Of a stretch of 38,883 nucleotides of DNA, positions 25,009-32,341 are shown in pieces (within the stretch, counting starts at the first letter, position 1; each line of letters opens with the position of its first letter). Origin of the DNA: an uncultured Myxococcales bacterium (GTDB lineage Bacteria; Myxococcota_A; UBA9042); NCBI GenBank assembly GCA_903955385.1, contig CAJBNH010000187.1, positions 1 through 38,883 of the forward strand, given 5' to 3'. The notes beneath the pieces were generated by a model that did no database searches, was not told where the DNA came from, and saw only the letters and a program-made list of their open reading frames with translations. Position numbers and translations under genes: made by a program.

Positions 25009-25117
25009 GCTCGGCAGGCTAGCCACCGACGGCCGAACAAGGCAAGCGGTCCCGTTGCGGATCCTGCTGCCGCCCCTGGTGTTTGACCCGATCAGCCCTT
25101 GTGCCACACTGAGCGCC

Positions 25118-26143
25118 ATGCCCTCCGCACACCCCTTCCCGCCGCCGCCGCCGCCCGCCACCCGCGCCCAGACGACGCCAGTGGCCGTGCTGCGCGGTGT
25201 GACCAAGCGCTTTGGCGATGTGACGGCCCTGCGCAACCTGGACCTTGAGCTGCCGCGTGGTGTGGTGGGCGTGCTGGGCCCCAACGGCGCGGGAAAGTCG
25301 ACCCTGTTTCGCCTGTTGCTGGGGTTGGAAGACGCCGACGAGGGTCAGGTCGACGTGCTGGGTGAGCCGCTGCCGGACCGGTCGTTGGCGATCCGGGCGC
25401 GCGTGGGCTACATGCCCGAAGACGACTGTCTTTTCCCGGACATGAACGGCATCGGTCAAGTGGTGCACGCGGCCCGACTGTGTGGCGTGTCCAAGGTCGA
25501 CGCCTTTGCGCGGGCGCACCAAGCGCTGGACTTGGTGGGGCTTTCGGATGCGCGCTATCGGCTGGGCGCTGGCTTTTCGCTGGGTATGCGGCAGCGGCTG
25601 CGGCTTGCAATGGCCGTCGTGCACGGACCGGCGCTGCTGCTGCTGGACGAGCCCACGGCCGGCCTGGACCCCGAGGGGCGGGTGCAGATGCTCGACCTGA
25701 TTCGGGAAATTGGCGCGGCGGGGGTGTCCGTGCTGCTCTCGACCCACGTGCTGGCCGACGTCGAAACGGTGTGCGACCAAGTGGCGCTGTTGTCGCGCGG
25801 CCAGGTCGGTTTCACGGGGCCGCTGCAGCGCTTCAGGGCGGCGGCGGGCAGCGCGGCCTATCGCGTGGGCGTGGTCGGCGAGGCGACGAGGTTGCAGGCG
25901 GCCTTGCAGGTGGTGGGGCTGACGGCGACGGTAGAGGCCGGCGACCTGCTGGTCGAGCTGCCCGAAGACACCGCCGCTCGCTTCTGGCAGGCCGCGGCAG
26001 AATCCGGTGTCGGCATCCGCAGTTTTGCGACGGTCGAAGAGGACATGGCCCACGCCTTCGTCCGCCACCTGCGGCTGGACGACCCGCTGCGTCGCCAAGG
26101 GCTGATCGGCCCGCCGCCGGGTGCGGCGGGGGGGGCGTCATGA
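25118..26143 (+). CDS. ABC transporter ATP-binding protein 1
   Basis: A 341-residue ATPase of the ABC-2/DrrA-Nod type. A Pro-rich leader (7-13) precedes the domain. Walker A is GPNGAGKST (54-62), the signature is FSLGMRQR (153-160), Walker B is LLLLDEPTAGLD (173-184) and the H-loop His is 210. In the Q-loop, Glu stands where Gln is usual (YMPED, 99-103), which also occurs in some ABC-2 ATPases. The C-terminal 110 residues after the ATPase core are a regulatory-type extension. The gene overlaps its permease by four bases (ATGA). The substrate is unknown. The operon has ATPase-permease-ATPase-permease order. Confidence 0.92.
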   Translation: MPSAHPFPPPPPPATRAQTTPVAVLRGVTKRFGDVTALRNLDLELPRGVVGVLGPNGAGKSTLFRLLLGLEDADEGQVDVLGEPLPDRSLAIRARVGYMPEDDCLFPDMNGIGQVVHAARLCGVSKVDAFARAHQALDLVGLSDARYRLGAGFSLGMRQRLRLAMAVVHGPALLLLDEPTAGLDPEGRVQMLDLIREIGAAGVSVLLSTHVLADVETVCDQVALLSRGQVGFTGPLQRFRAAAGSAAYRVGVVGEATRLQAALQVVGLTATVEAGDLLVELPEDTAARFWQAAAESGVGIRSFATVEEDMAHAFVRHLRLDDPLRRQGLIGPPPGAAGGAS

Positions 26144-27087
26144 CGACACCGGCGCCCCAGACCGGCCGCGCTCACGCGTTCTTGCGTCCTGGCGGCTTCA
26201 CGCCCTACGACGGCGGTACGGACACCGAGCGGACGCGCTTCCTCAGACTGACCGGGGTGTTCCTGTCGGCACTGTTCGACGGCGCCCCCGCCAAGCTGGG
26301 GGCGGCGGTGTTCCTGCTGCCGGCGGTGGGCTACAGCGCCTATGCCATCGTGCGCACGCAGGTGCAGGTGTTTGCCGTACCCGCCCCAGAGCAGACCGCC
26401 TTCCTGCTGTCGAACCTGGCCGCCGTGTTCGCGTTCGATCTGGGCTGGCTGATGCTGGCGCACGCGGGCAAGGTCGCGCCGCTGATCGCCCGTGATGCCT
26501 CGCAAGGGGCCTTGTTGCTTTACTTTTCGCGTCCGGTGCAGCGTCCGCACTACCTGTACGCACGTCTGACGGCCGTGACGGCGGCCAGTACGGCGGCCCT
26601 GGCGCTGCCGGTGCTGCTGACGCTGGTCGTGCATCTGGCCTCGTTCGGCCCGCAGCTGGGGGGGGCGACCCTGCAAGGGTGGATGTCCGCTCTGCTTTGG
26701 CTCGGTGCCGCACTGGTGATCGTCGTGGCTGCCGCGGCTTCGGCCGGGCTGCTGTCGCTGGTGTCGCTGGCGGCGGGCGCGGCGGTGCGCAATCCGACGA
26801 CCGCGCCCTTGCTGTTGGGGGGCGGCATCCTGGGCAGTCTTGCCTTGTCGTGGATCCTGCAAGCGGCTTGGGGGCGCGAAACCGTCGCGCGGTCGGTCGA
26901 CCTGCACCACGCGCTGGGGTCGTTCCACACCGTGGGCTTCGGCCTGCTGCAGCCCGACGGCCTGCCGCGGTTCGCCTTGGTGCAGGCGGGCTTGGGGGTG
27001 ACGATCTGGGTGGGGCTGGCGGTGGGCGCGTGGTGGCTGCTGCAACGGTTCCTGGCGAACCCGCCGCTGGGCAGGGGGCGCTCGTGA
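26140..27087 (+). CDS. ABC-2-type permease 1
   Basis: The 315 residues carry about six membrane helices, for example AAVFLLPAVGYSAYAIV, SALLWLGAALVIVVAAAASA and LAAVFAFDLGWLMLAHAG. The cytoplasmic start FTPYDGGTDTERTRFL and the loop ASQGALLLYFSRPVQRPHYL resemble ABC-2 permeases of the CcmB/NosY class, in which the Arg-Pro loop contacts the ATPase. It starts within the stop of ATPase 1 and ends overlapping the GTG start of ATPase 2. Pairing with ATPase 1 is inferred from order. Substrate unknown. Confidence 0.85.
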   Translation: MTTPAPQTGRAHAFLRPGGFTPYDGGTDTERTRFLRLTGVFLSALFDGAPAKLGAAVFLLPAVGYSAYAIVRTQVQVFAVPAPEQTAFLLSNLAAVFAFDLGWLMLAHAGKVAPLIARDASQGALLLYFSRPVQRPHYLYARLTAVTAASTAALALPVLLTLVVHLASFGPQLGGATLQGWMSALLWLGAALVIVVAAAASAGLLSLVSLAAGAAVRNPTTAPLLLGGGILGSLALSWILQAAWGRETVARSVDLHHALGSFHTVGFGLLQPDGLPRFALVQAGLGVTIWVGLAVGAWWLLQRFLANPPLGRGRS

Positions 27088-28025
27088 CCCCGTCGAACCC
27101 CCCGTCGGTGTTGATGTTGCGGCGTGTCACCCGGCAGTTCGGTGCGCGGGTGGCGCTGCTGGACGTGACGGTCGAGCTGCAGCCGGGTTTGGTGGGCCTG
27201 CTGGGCCCCAATGGCGCGGGCAAAACGACTTTGCTGAGACTGGCTGCGGGGTTGCTGGCGCCCTCGAGTGGCGAGGTGCGCTGGCTGGACGGCCTGAAGC
27301 GCGATGACCCACGGCTGGACAACCGCATCGCCTACGTGCCCGACGGCGAGCTGTTGCCGCCCCGTGAGACGCCGCTCGAGTTCTGTACCGTCCTGCTGCG
27401 TGCGTCGGGGCTGGATGCGCTTGCGGCTGAGACACGCGCCAAGGCGGTGCTGGGGCGTCTGGGTTTGGACAGCCAGCGCGACACGCCGATGGGGCAGCTG
27501 TCGCGAGGGCAGCGGCAACGCGTGAAATTGGCACAGGCTTTTGCGTTGCCTGCGAGTCTGGTGCTGCTGGACGAGCCCCTGAACGCGCTGGACCCGGTGT
27601 GGCGGCTGGAGGCTGCGGCCTTGATGCACGAGGCCGTCGCTGCGGGGGCGTGCGTCGTGCTCTCCAGCCACATTCTGGAAGAGGTCGAGTCGCTGACGTC
27701 GTGGCTGGTCCTGCTGTTCCGCGGTCGGCTGGTGGCGGCGGGCACGCTGCGCGAGATCCACGAACTGCTGCACAACCGCGCCAACGCCCTGCGGATCCAG
27801 TGCTCGGACCCGCGTGCCTTGGGGCGCGAGCTGCTGGGTCGGGCGCCGGTGGGGCTGCTGCGGTTCCAGGATGACGAGGTGACGGTGCAAGCTCCTGACA
27901 TTGCCACGGTCTATCGCGCGCTACCGTCCGCCGTGGTGGCCAGCGGCGTGCGGGTGACGCAAGTGGCAACGGACGGCGACGATCTGGTCGGCCTGTTCAA
28001 GACGCTGAGCGGAGAGGTGCGCTGA
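27084..28025 (+). CDS. ABC transporter ATP-binding protein 2
   Basis: A 313-residue ATPase starting at GTG 27084, within the stop of permease 1 (overlap 4 bases). Walker A GPNGAGKTT (41-49), the LSRGQRQR signature and the Walker B VLLDEPLNALDP are present, with the H-loop His in SSHILEEVE. It resembles ATPase 1 closely enough to suggest duplication of an ATPase-permease pair. The frame begins without an upstream ATG. The C-terminal region after the core has a beta-rich accessory segment. Its partner should be permease 2, which starts one base before the stop ends. Confidence 0.9.
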   Translation: MTPSNPPSVLMLRRVTRQFGARVALLDVTVELQPGLVGLLGPNGAGKTTLLRLAAGLLAPSSGEVRWLDGLKRDDPRLDNRIAYVPDGELLPPRETPLEFCTVLLRASGLDALAAETRAKAVLGRLGLDSQRDTPMGQLSRGQRQRVKLAQAFALPASLVLLDEPLNALDPVWRLEAAALMHEAVAAGACVVLSSHILEEVESLTSWLVLLFRGRLVAAGTLREIHELLHNRANALRIQCSDPRALGRELLGRAPVGLLRFQDDEVTVQAPDIATVYRALPSAVVASGVRVTQVATDGDDLVGLFKTLSGEVR

Positions 28026-28795
28026 TGCCCGAACCCGCCTTCACCTACACCGGCGTGGCCGCGCCCGCTTCCCCCACGCTGCCCGGCGCCATCCTGCTGC
28101 AGTGGGGGCTGCATCTGCGCCGAGCGACCGCCCTGCGCGCGCTATGGCCGTATCTGCTGTTGGCGGTGGCGGTGGTGGCGGGTAGTCTGGGACTGGTTCG
28201 GCTGGCTCTTGCGCAACATGCTGCCATTCAAGAGTATTTCTCTGTGTTCGTGTTGCGGGCGTGCGCGCTGGCGGCGTTGGGCATGGCGACCTCAGCGTTG
28301 AGAGGCGATGCCGACTCCGGCGCGCTGGCCTTGCACCTGCTGCGGCCGCGGGCGGCGGTGGCGCTGCCGCTGGGTCGGTGGGCGGCGGTGGTGATTCTGG
28401 TGGCGTCGCTGGGGCTGCTGATGCTGGGAGGCATGCTGCTGGCGACGGCAGGCACGGTCCTGGCGCCCAGCTGGACCGCAGTGGCAAGGATGGCCGTTGC
28501 GGTAGTGCTGGCCGCGATGGCTTACACGTCGATCTTCTTGGCCATTTCCGCTCACTTCAAGGCAGCCGCTGGCATGGGGCTGCTGTACCTGGTGGCCGGC
28601 GACGTCGTGGCACCCAGTTTGCCGGGACCCGTGGGAATCGTCTCGGTGCAGGCGCACTTGGCGCGTTGGCTGCCCGCTGCGGCGGATGAGGGGTTCTTGG
28701 CTCGGGGGTTCGAGAGTGGTGTGGCGGTGGCGGCGCTACTTGGACTGGCGGCGGCTGGGGTGGCGCTGACGGTTTGGCGGAGGGGTCAGGTATGA
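28025..28795 (+). CDS. ABC-2-type permease 2
   Basis: A 256-residue permease with about six helices, including LWPYLLLAVAVVAGSLGLV, AAVVILVASLGLLMLGGMLL and MAVAVVLAAMAYTSIFLA. SALRGDADSGALALHLLRPR is the cytoplasmic coupling-loop counterpart of permease 1, ending in the same Arg-Pro type motif. It begins in a TGATG overlap with ATPase 2. The last codons run into a 29-bp direct repeat whose second copy lies 67 bp downstream, so the native 3' end may have been changed by an insertion. Substrate unknown; export of drugs, lipids or a peptide is possible but not indicated. Confidence 0.82.
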   Translation: MPEPAFTYTGVAAPASPTLPGAILLQWGLHLRRATALRALWPYLLLAVAVVAGSLGLVRLALAQHAAIQEYFSVFVLRACALAALGMATSALRGDADSGALALHLLRPRAAVALPLGRWAAVVILVASLGLLMLGGMLLATAGTVLAPSWTAVARMAVAVVLAAMAYTSIFLAISAHFKAAAGMGLLYLVAGDVVAPSLPGPVGIVSVQAHLARWLPAAADEGFLARGFESGVAVAALLGLAAAGVALTVWRRGQV

Positions 28796-28876
28796 GCAGT
28801 TTACAGTTTCTCGGCCAAGCTACCGCAGCAATAACGGTTGGTTATCTAGGGGTCAGGTATGAGCAGTTTACAGTTT
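28781..28876 (+). repeat. 29-bp direct repeat pair at the end of the ABC operon
   Basis: AGGGGTCAGGTATGAGCAGT followed by TTACAGTTT occurs exactly twice, at 28781-28809 and 28848-28876. The first copy contains the stop of permease 2. The spacer is 38 bp. Its GGGGTCAGGT core resembles repeats flanking some IS200-like and REP-associated transposase elements, but no transposase is present, so this would be a relic. Confidence 0.7.
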
Positions 28877-29072
28877 AGCACCACATTCGCGCCCCGCGTC
28901 GGTTCCGCACGGGCAGGGCGCCACGGCCCTGTCGGCGCGGCCCGAGCAGCGCTGCGAGCGACGAGGGTCTGACAGCGGACAGCACCCCTTTTCCAGCGTG
29001 CCGACCGCTTCAGGCGGATGCGGGCGCTCGCTGCGCTTGACCTCGCGTCGGCAAAGCCGTACTCCCGCCAGC
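28877..29072. other. Non-coding stretch before tRNA-Sec
   Basis: No gene was recognised between the repeat and the tRNA. The stretch is GC-rich and the only long open frame runs antisense through the tRNA, so it is probably spurious. It may hold the tRNA-Sec promoter, which I could not identify. Confidence 0.35.
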
Positions 29073-29169
29073 GGAGGTGCGTGGGTTCTGGTGAACCCCT
29101 CGGTCTTCAAAACCGCTGTGGGGCGTGACGAGCGTCTCGGGGGAGTTCGATTCTCCTGCACTTCCGCCA
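29073..29169 (+). tRNA. selC: tRNA-Sec (selenocysteine, UCA anticodon)
   Basis: The 97-base gene shows the special features of bacterial tRNA-Sec: an 8-bp acceptor stem (GGAGGTGC with GCACTTCC, one G-T pair), a 6-bp D-stem with 4-base loop (GGGTTC TGGT GAACCC), anticodon loop CTTCAAA with UCA, a long variable arm, T-loop TTCGATT and an encoded GCCA end. It inserts selenocysteine at UGA with SelB and SelA. Its 3' end is directly followed by a P4-type integrase gene, making it the likely integration site. No selA, selB or selenoprotein gene is in the window. Confidence 0.92.
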
Positions 29170-29187
29170 AGCCGTCGTTTCAGGTGA

Positions 29188-29270
29188 TGTCTGCAAGTGT
29201 CTGAACCCTGCCGGAATACAGAGAAAGTTGAGGAAGAATCGGCATCTCTTGTGTCCGGTAGTGTCTAGCC
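29188..29270 (+). promoter_or_regulatory. Candidate integrase arm-binding direct repeats
   Basis: Two similar stretches, TGTCTGCAAGTGTCTGAACC (29188-29207) and TGTCCGGTAGTGTCTAGCC (29252-29270), lie between the tRNA and the integrase gene. Spaced direct repeats at this place are typical of tyrosine-recombinase arm sites. Role inferred from position and similarity only. Confidence 0.35.
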
Positions 29271-29348
29271 GTATCCTCCATTGCCAGGGTCGGAATGATA
29301 GCCGCGGTGATAGCCGTGGACCCGACCCCCGGCAACAGGGGGCAGACC

Positions 29349-30626
29349 ATGGCAGGCACGACGGGCACGAAGGGCAAGGTCGGACGGTTCACGCATCGGG
29401 CCGTCGACGCGCTCAAGGCCAAGGAAGAGCGCTACACCGTCTGGGAGCCGGGGGCGCACGGGCAGGGCAACCTGGGCGTGCGGGTCTCGGAACATGGGAC
29501 GAAGACCTGGGTCTACCAGTTTCGGCACGGCGGCAAGGTGCGGATGCAGACCCTTGGCCGGTTCCCTGCCATGACAGTCGAAGAGGCGCACGCGGCGGCG
29601 GCGAAGGCTGCGCTGGACGTGTCGACCGGGCTGGACCCCGCGACGGCGACGGTCGAGCAGCGGCGCAAGGATCGGAAGGCGGCGACGGTCGGCGAGCTGG
29701 TCGCGCAGTACCTTGAACTCTACGCCAAGCCGCGCAAGCGGTCCGCCGACCGGGACGAGGCGCTTCTGAAGCGCAACGTCCTGCCCGCGTGGAAGGATCG
29801 CAAGGCGGCGACCGTCAAGCGTGCCGACGTGGCCGAGCTGCTCGACAAGGTGATCGCGCGCGGCGCGGCGATTCAGGCCAACCGGACGCACTCCGTCCTG
29901 TCGCGCATGTTCAATTGGGCCGTCGAGCGGGAGTACGTCGAGCACAGCCCCGTTGTCGGCTTGCACGCGCCGGTCAAGGAAGCGTCGCGCGAGCGGTGCC
30001 TTTCGGACGAAGAACTGCGGGGCGTGCTATGCGGGCTCGACCGCGCCAGCATGGCACCAGCGACGCGGTTGGCGCTGCGGTTCCAGGTGCTTACGGCGAC
30101 GCGGCCGACCGAAGCGACCGGCGCGCGCTGGGACGAGATCACGTGGGACGAAGACCACGAAGCCGACGCGGTGTGGCGGCTGCCGAAGGACCGGACGAAG
30201 AACGGCGAGGCGCACACGATCCCGCTGTCCCGGCAGGCGCTCGACGTGCTGCGCGAGGCCAAGGCGCTCGAATGTGGGGCAGGGTTCGTGTTCCCGTCGC
30301 CACGGCACAAGAAGGCGGGGCCGGTCAGTTCCAGCGCGCTTGCGCACGCGGTCAAGGACAGCCTGGGCGTGTTCGGCGTCGCGGAGTTCCACCCTCACGA
30401 CCTGCGGCGCACCGCGGCAACGGGCATGGCGGCGCTCGGGGCGGACTGGACCCTCTTGCAGAAGGCGTTGAATCACAAGCTGCGCGGCGAGACTGCGAAG
30501 TACGTTCGGCACGGGTACGCGGACGAACTGCGCGACCTGTTCAACCGGTGGGGCGCAAGGGTGGCCAGGATCGAGGCGCATCCGGTTCTGCGGGTTGTGC
30601 GTGCGGCTGGCACCGCCGGACATTGA
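29349..30626 (+). CDS. P4-type tyrosine integrase
   Basis: The protein catalyses site-specific integration and excision at the adjacent tRNA-Sec. From the ATG at 29349 (AGGGGGC upstream) it has 425 residues, the usual P4-integrase length; an ATG at 29295 would add 18 residues with no family match. The N-terminal DUF4102-like domain (about 10-85) and a core-binding domain precede the catalytic domain. This has Arg252 in TATRPTEA, His350 and Arg353 in HPHDLRRT, His376 in LNHK and Tyr385 in AKYVRHGY, so all catalytic residues appear intact. It is the first gene of the element and reads away from the tRNA. Confidence 0.94.
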   Translation: MAGTTGTKGKVGRFTHRAVDALKAKEERYTVWEPGAHGQGNLGVRVSEHGTKTWVYQFRHGGKVRMQTLGRFPAMTVEEAHAAAAKAALDVSTGLDPATATVEQRRKDRKAATVGELVAQYLELYAKPRKRSADRDEALLKRNVLPAWKDRKAATVKRADVAELLDKVIARGAAIQANRTHSVLSRMFNWAVEREYVEHSPVVGLHAPVKEASRERCLSDEELRGVLCGLDRASMAPATRLALRFQVLTATRPTEATGARWDEITWDEDHEADAVWRLPKDRTKNGEAHTIPLSRQALDVLREAKALECGAGFVFPSPRHKKAGPVSSSALAHAVKDSLGVFGVAEFHPHDLRRTAATGMAALGADWTLLQKALNHKLRGETAKYVRHGYADELRDLFNRWGARVARIEAHPVLRVVRAAGTAGH

Positions 30627-30664
30627 CGGACACCTGTGCGAATCGTACAGTTCGGACAGGAGGT
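30623..30664 (+). promoter_or_regulatory. Promoter and ribosome site of the toxin-antitoxin operon
   Basis: TTGACG (30623-30628) and TACAGT (30646-30651) are spaced by 17 bp, and a strong AGGAGGTG site precedes the antitoxin ATG. The region around the -10 has a partly palindromic CGAATCGTACAGTTCG, where the antitoxin could bind for autorepression. That last point is inference. Confidence 0.55.
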
Positions 30665-30669
30665 GTCGC

Positions 30670-30927
30670 ATGACACGCTTGGGTCTGAGTGAAGCGCGCA
30701 ACACCCTGCCGGACGCGGCCAACCGCGTCGCCTACGGGGGCGAGCGGATCATCATGCAGCGGCGCGGCCGGGACGTGGCGGCGCTGGTGTCCATGGATGA
30801 TCTGCGGCTGTTGGAAGCCTGGGACAATCAAGCGGATGTTGCGGCGATCGCGAGTGCCGTTGCCGAGCAGGGCGATGAAGTGGCGCAGCCGTGGGCTGAC
30901 GCCAAGGCTGAACTCGGCCTGAAGTAG
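30670..30927 (+). CDS. Phd/YefM-family antitoxin
   Basis: An 85-residue antitoxin. The N-terminal DNA-binding part (RLGLSEARNTLPDAANRVAYGGERIIMQ) and the QRRGRDVAALVSMDDLRLLE segment are typical of the Phd/YefM fold. The C-terminal acidic tail would wrap the toxin. It should neutralise the downstream RelE-like protein and repress its own operon. Start chosen for the strong ribosome site nearby. The stop is 4 bp from the toxin start, a standard arrangement that stabilises the element. Confidence 0.88.
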   Translation: MTRLGLSEARNTLPDAANRVAYGGERIIMQRRGRDVAALVSMDDLRLLEAWDNQADVAAIASAVAEQGDEVAQPWADAKAELGLK

Positions 30928-30931
30928 GCGC

Positions 30932-31198
30932 GTGGGCAAGTTCGCGATCCTTATCCTCAAAGCCGCCAAGCGCGAAATCGCGGACCTGCCCGGCAAGGTG
31001 CGGGTTCGCGTCGGTGCGGCGATCGATGGTCTGGCTGAGGATCCGCGGCCGAACGGTGTTGAGCCGATCCAGGGACTGGCCGGGTACTACCGCGTTCGCG
31101 TTGGCGATTACCGCGTGCTGTACAGCGTGGCCGATGCCGTGCTCGTCGTGACGGTGACTCGCGTTCGGCATCGGCGCGAGGTGTATCGGGGGTTGTGA
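30932..31198 (+). CDS. RelE/ParE-superfamily toxin
   Basis: The 88-residue basic protein starts at GTG 30932. It shows the RelE pattern: KAAKREIADLPGKVRVRV helices, the GLAGYYRVRVGDYRVLY strands with catalytic-type Arg and Tyr residues, and VVTVTRVRHRREVYRGL at the C-terminus. RelE toxins cleave mRNA in the ribosomal A site; this one is inferred to do so from fold only. It is paired with the upstream antitoxin, and the module likely maintains the element. Confidence 0.9.
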   Translation: MGKFAILILKAAKREIADLPGKVRVRVGAAIDGLAEDPRPNGVEPIQGLAGYYRVRVGDYRVLYSVADAVLVVTVTRVRHRREVYRGL

Positions 31199-31222
31199 GG
31201 GTGGACGTGGGCGAGGTGCGGC

Positions 31223-32017
31223 GTGGCGAATCCGAGTGACAATCAACTGGATATGTTGACGATCGGCGAGTTCGCCGAACGGGTGGGTCGGCCAACCGCT
31301 TCGGTCGCGGCGCAGTGTTTCCACTACAGCCGCCGCCGTGACACGTTCCCTGTCGCGGCATACGTTCGCCTGACCAGCCCTGCTGTGTTGTGGAATGCAA
31401 CGCCGTTCCGGGCCGGCGCAGAATCCAACGATCCAGGTCTTCTGCGGACCGACGCGGTGGGCGGTGTCCTGTCCGAAGTGCAGCCGTTCGACGGCTTCGT
31501 GGAGCTTCGATCGGCGGACTACGGAACGCTTGCGCGATGCCAGACAGTGCAGTTGATCGACTTCACGGAAGCGTTTTCCCTCGGGGCCCGTCGGAAGCGC
31601 GGGTTTCCGGTCGACCCCGGTTCGGCAGTTGGCGGCGAAGGTGGTAGCGACGCGACTTGGCAGGTCACAAGCATTGTTGTCGCGCCAGACGACGTGCTCG
31701 TCGCCGTCGCTTCCGCAAAGCAAGTCGCCGAGCGGCAGAAATGGACTTGGCCGGTCCAGCCTGTCGGCGTCGGCCCCGCGCCGACCAAGGCGACACTAGA
31801 CTCGCTGCACCGGACGATGGGCGCCATGGCGAAGTTGCTGGGCAAGACAGACGAAGCCTTTGGCACCGAAGACAAGCCCAACGTGGAGGCGATTACTGCT
31901 GACGTCGAGGCGCTGTGCGACGGGATCCGCGGGCAGGCTCGCAGCCAGGTTCGCGACCGGATCTCCGCCGGGCTGACGCTCCTGGGTGCTGGTGCGCGAC
32001 AATCTCCTAAGAAATAG
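31223..32017 (+). CDS. Hypothetical element protein (264 aa)
   Basis: I do not recognise a family. From GTG 31223 the protein opens with a possible helix-turn-helix (LTIGEFAERVGRPTASVAAQ). Beta-rich segments follow (AYVRLTSPAVLWNATPFRAG, GFVELRSADYGTLARCQ), a Gly/Ser loop with GGEGGSD, and a helical C-terminus (LHRTMGAMAKLLGKTDEAF and a RSQVRDRISAGLTLLGAG stretch). No membrane helix or signal peptide is seen. It starts 24 bp after the toxin gene and could be read from the toxin-antitoxin promoter. A 120-bp gap with palindromic sites follows it. Confidence 0.65.
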   Translation: MANPSDNQLDMLTIGEFAERVGRPTASVAAQCFHYSRRRDTFPVAAYVRLTSPAVLWNATPFRAGAESNDPGLLRTDAVGGVLSEVQPFDGFVELRSADYGTLARCQTVQLIDFTEAFSLGARRKRGFPVDPGSAVGGEGGSDATWQVTSIVVAPDDVLVAVASAKQVAERQKWTWPVQPVGVGPAPTKATLDSLHRTMGAMAKLLGKTDEAFGTEDKPNVEAITADVEALCDGIRGQARSQVRDRISAGLTLLGAGARQSPKK

Positions 32018-32032
32018 CTGAGTTCAACGCGC

Positions 32033-32067
32033 CGATTCCTGAATCGAAGTTCCGATTCGGGAACCGG
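32033..32067 (+). promoter_or_regulatory. Tandem palindromic operator candidate upstream of alpA
   Basis: CGATTCCTGAATCG (32033-32046) is a perfect 6+6 palindrome. A related CGATTCGGGAACCGG begins 20 bp later at 32053, about two helical turns away. The pair lies 70-105 bp upstream of the AlpA-like start, a plausible place for binding by AlpA, XRE or the HTH proteins of the element. Confidence 0.4.
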
Positions 32068-32137
32068 AGGAACTCTTCGGGAAGGGTTGGCAGAGTCGGA
32101 CCCGCCGGTGCCTCGAATGCGCCGTCGGAGTCACGCC

Positions 32138-32341
32138 ATGTCCAGCCGAATTATCCGCATTCGTGAGTGCTGCCACCTTTGCGGCCTGAGCCGCTCAAGC
32201 ATCCTGAGACTCGAACGCAAGGGCCAGTTCCCGCCCAAGCTGAACCTGGGTCTGCACGCAATCGGCTGGTACGAAGCCGCCGTGCAGGAGTGGATTCAGG
32301 CCCGCGCCGTGCCGGCGTCCCGTGCACCGGTGCGGCCGTGA
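32138..32341 (+). CDS. AlpA-family excisionase/regulator
   Basis: A 67-residue MerR-like small HTH protein. IRIRECCHLCGLSRSSILRL is the AlpA helix-turn-helix and wing entry, followed by KGQFPPKLNLGLHAIGWYEA and the VQEWI motif near the end, all typical of AlpA/excisionase proteins. In P4-like and conjugative elements AlpA controls integrase use and excision. It overlaps the start of the primase-like gene by four bases (GTGA), indicating coupling. The start at 32138 is supported by GGAG seven bases upstream; a longer open frame begins at 32087. Confidence 0.9.
   Translation: MSSRIIRIRECCHLCGLSRSSILRLERKGQFPPKLNLGLHAIGWYEAAVQEWIQARAVPASRAPVRP

Noticed and set aside
28868-29170. 100-codon leftward frame through tRNA-Sec
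   Set aside because: It is antisense to the tRNA and its sequence follows the tRNA structure.
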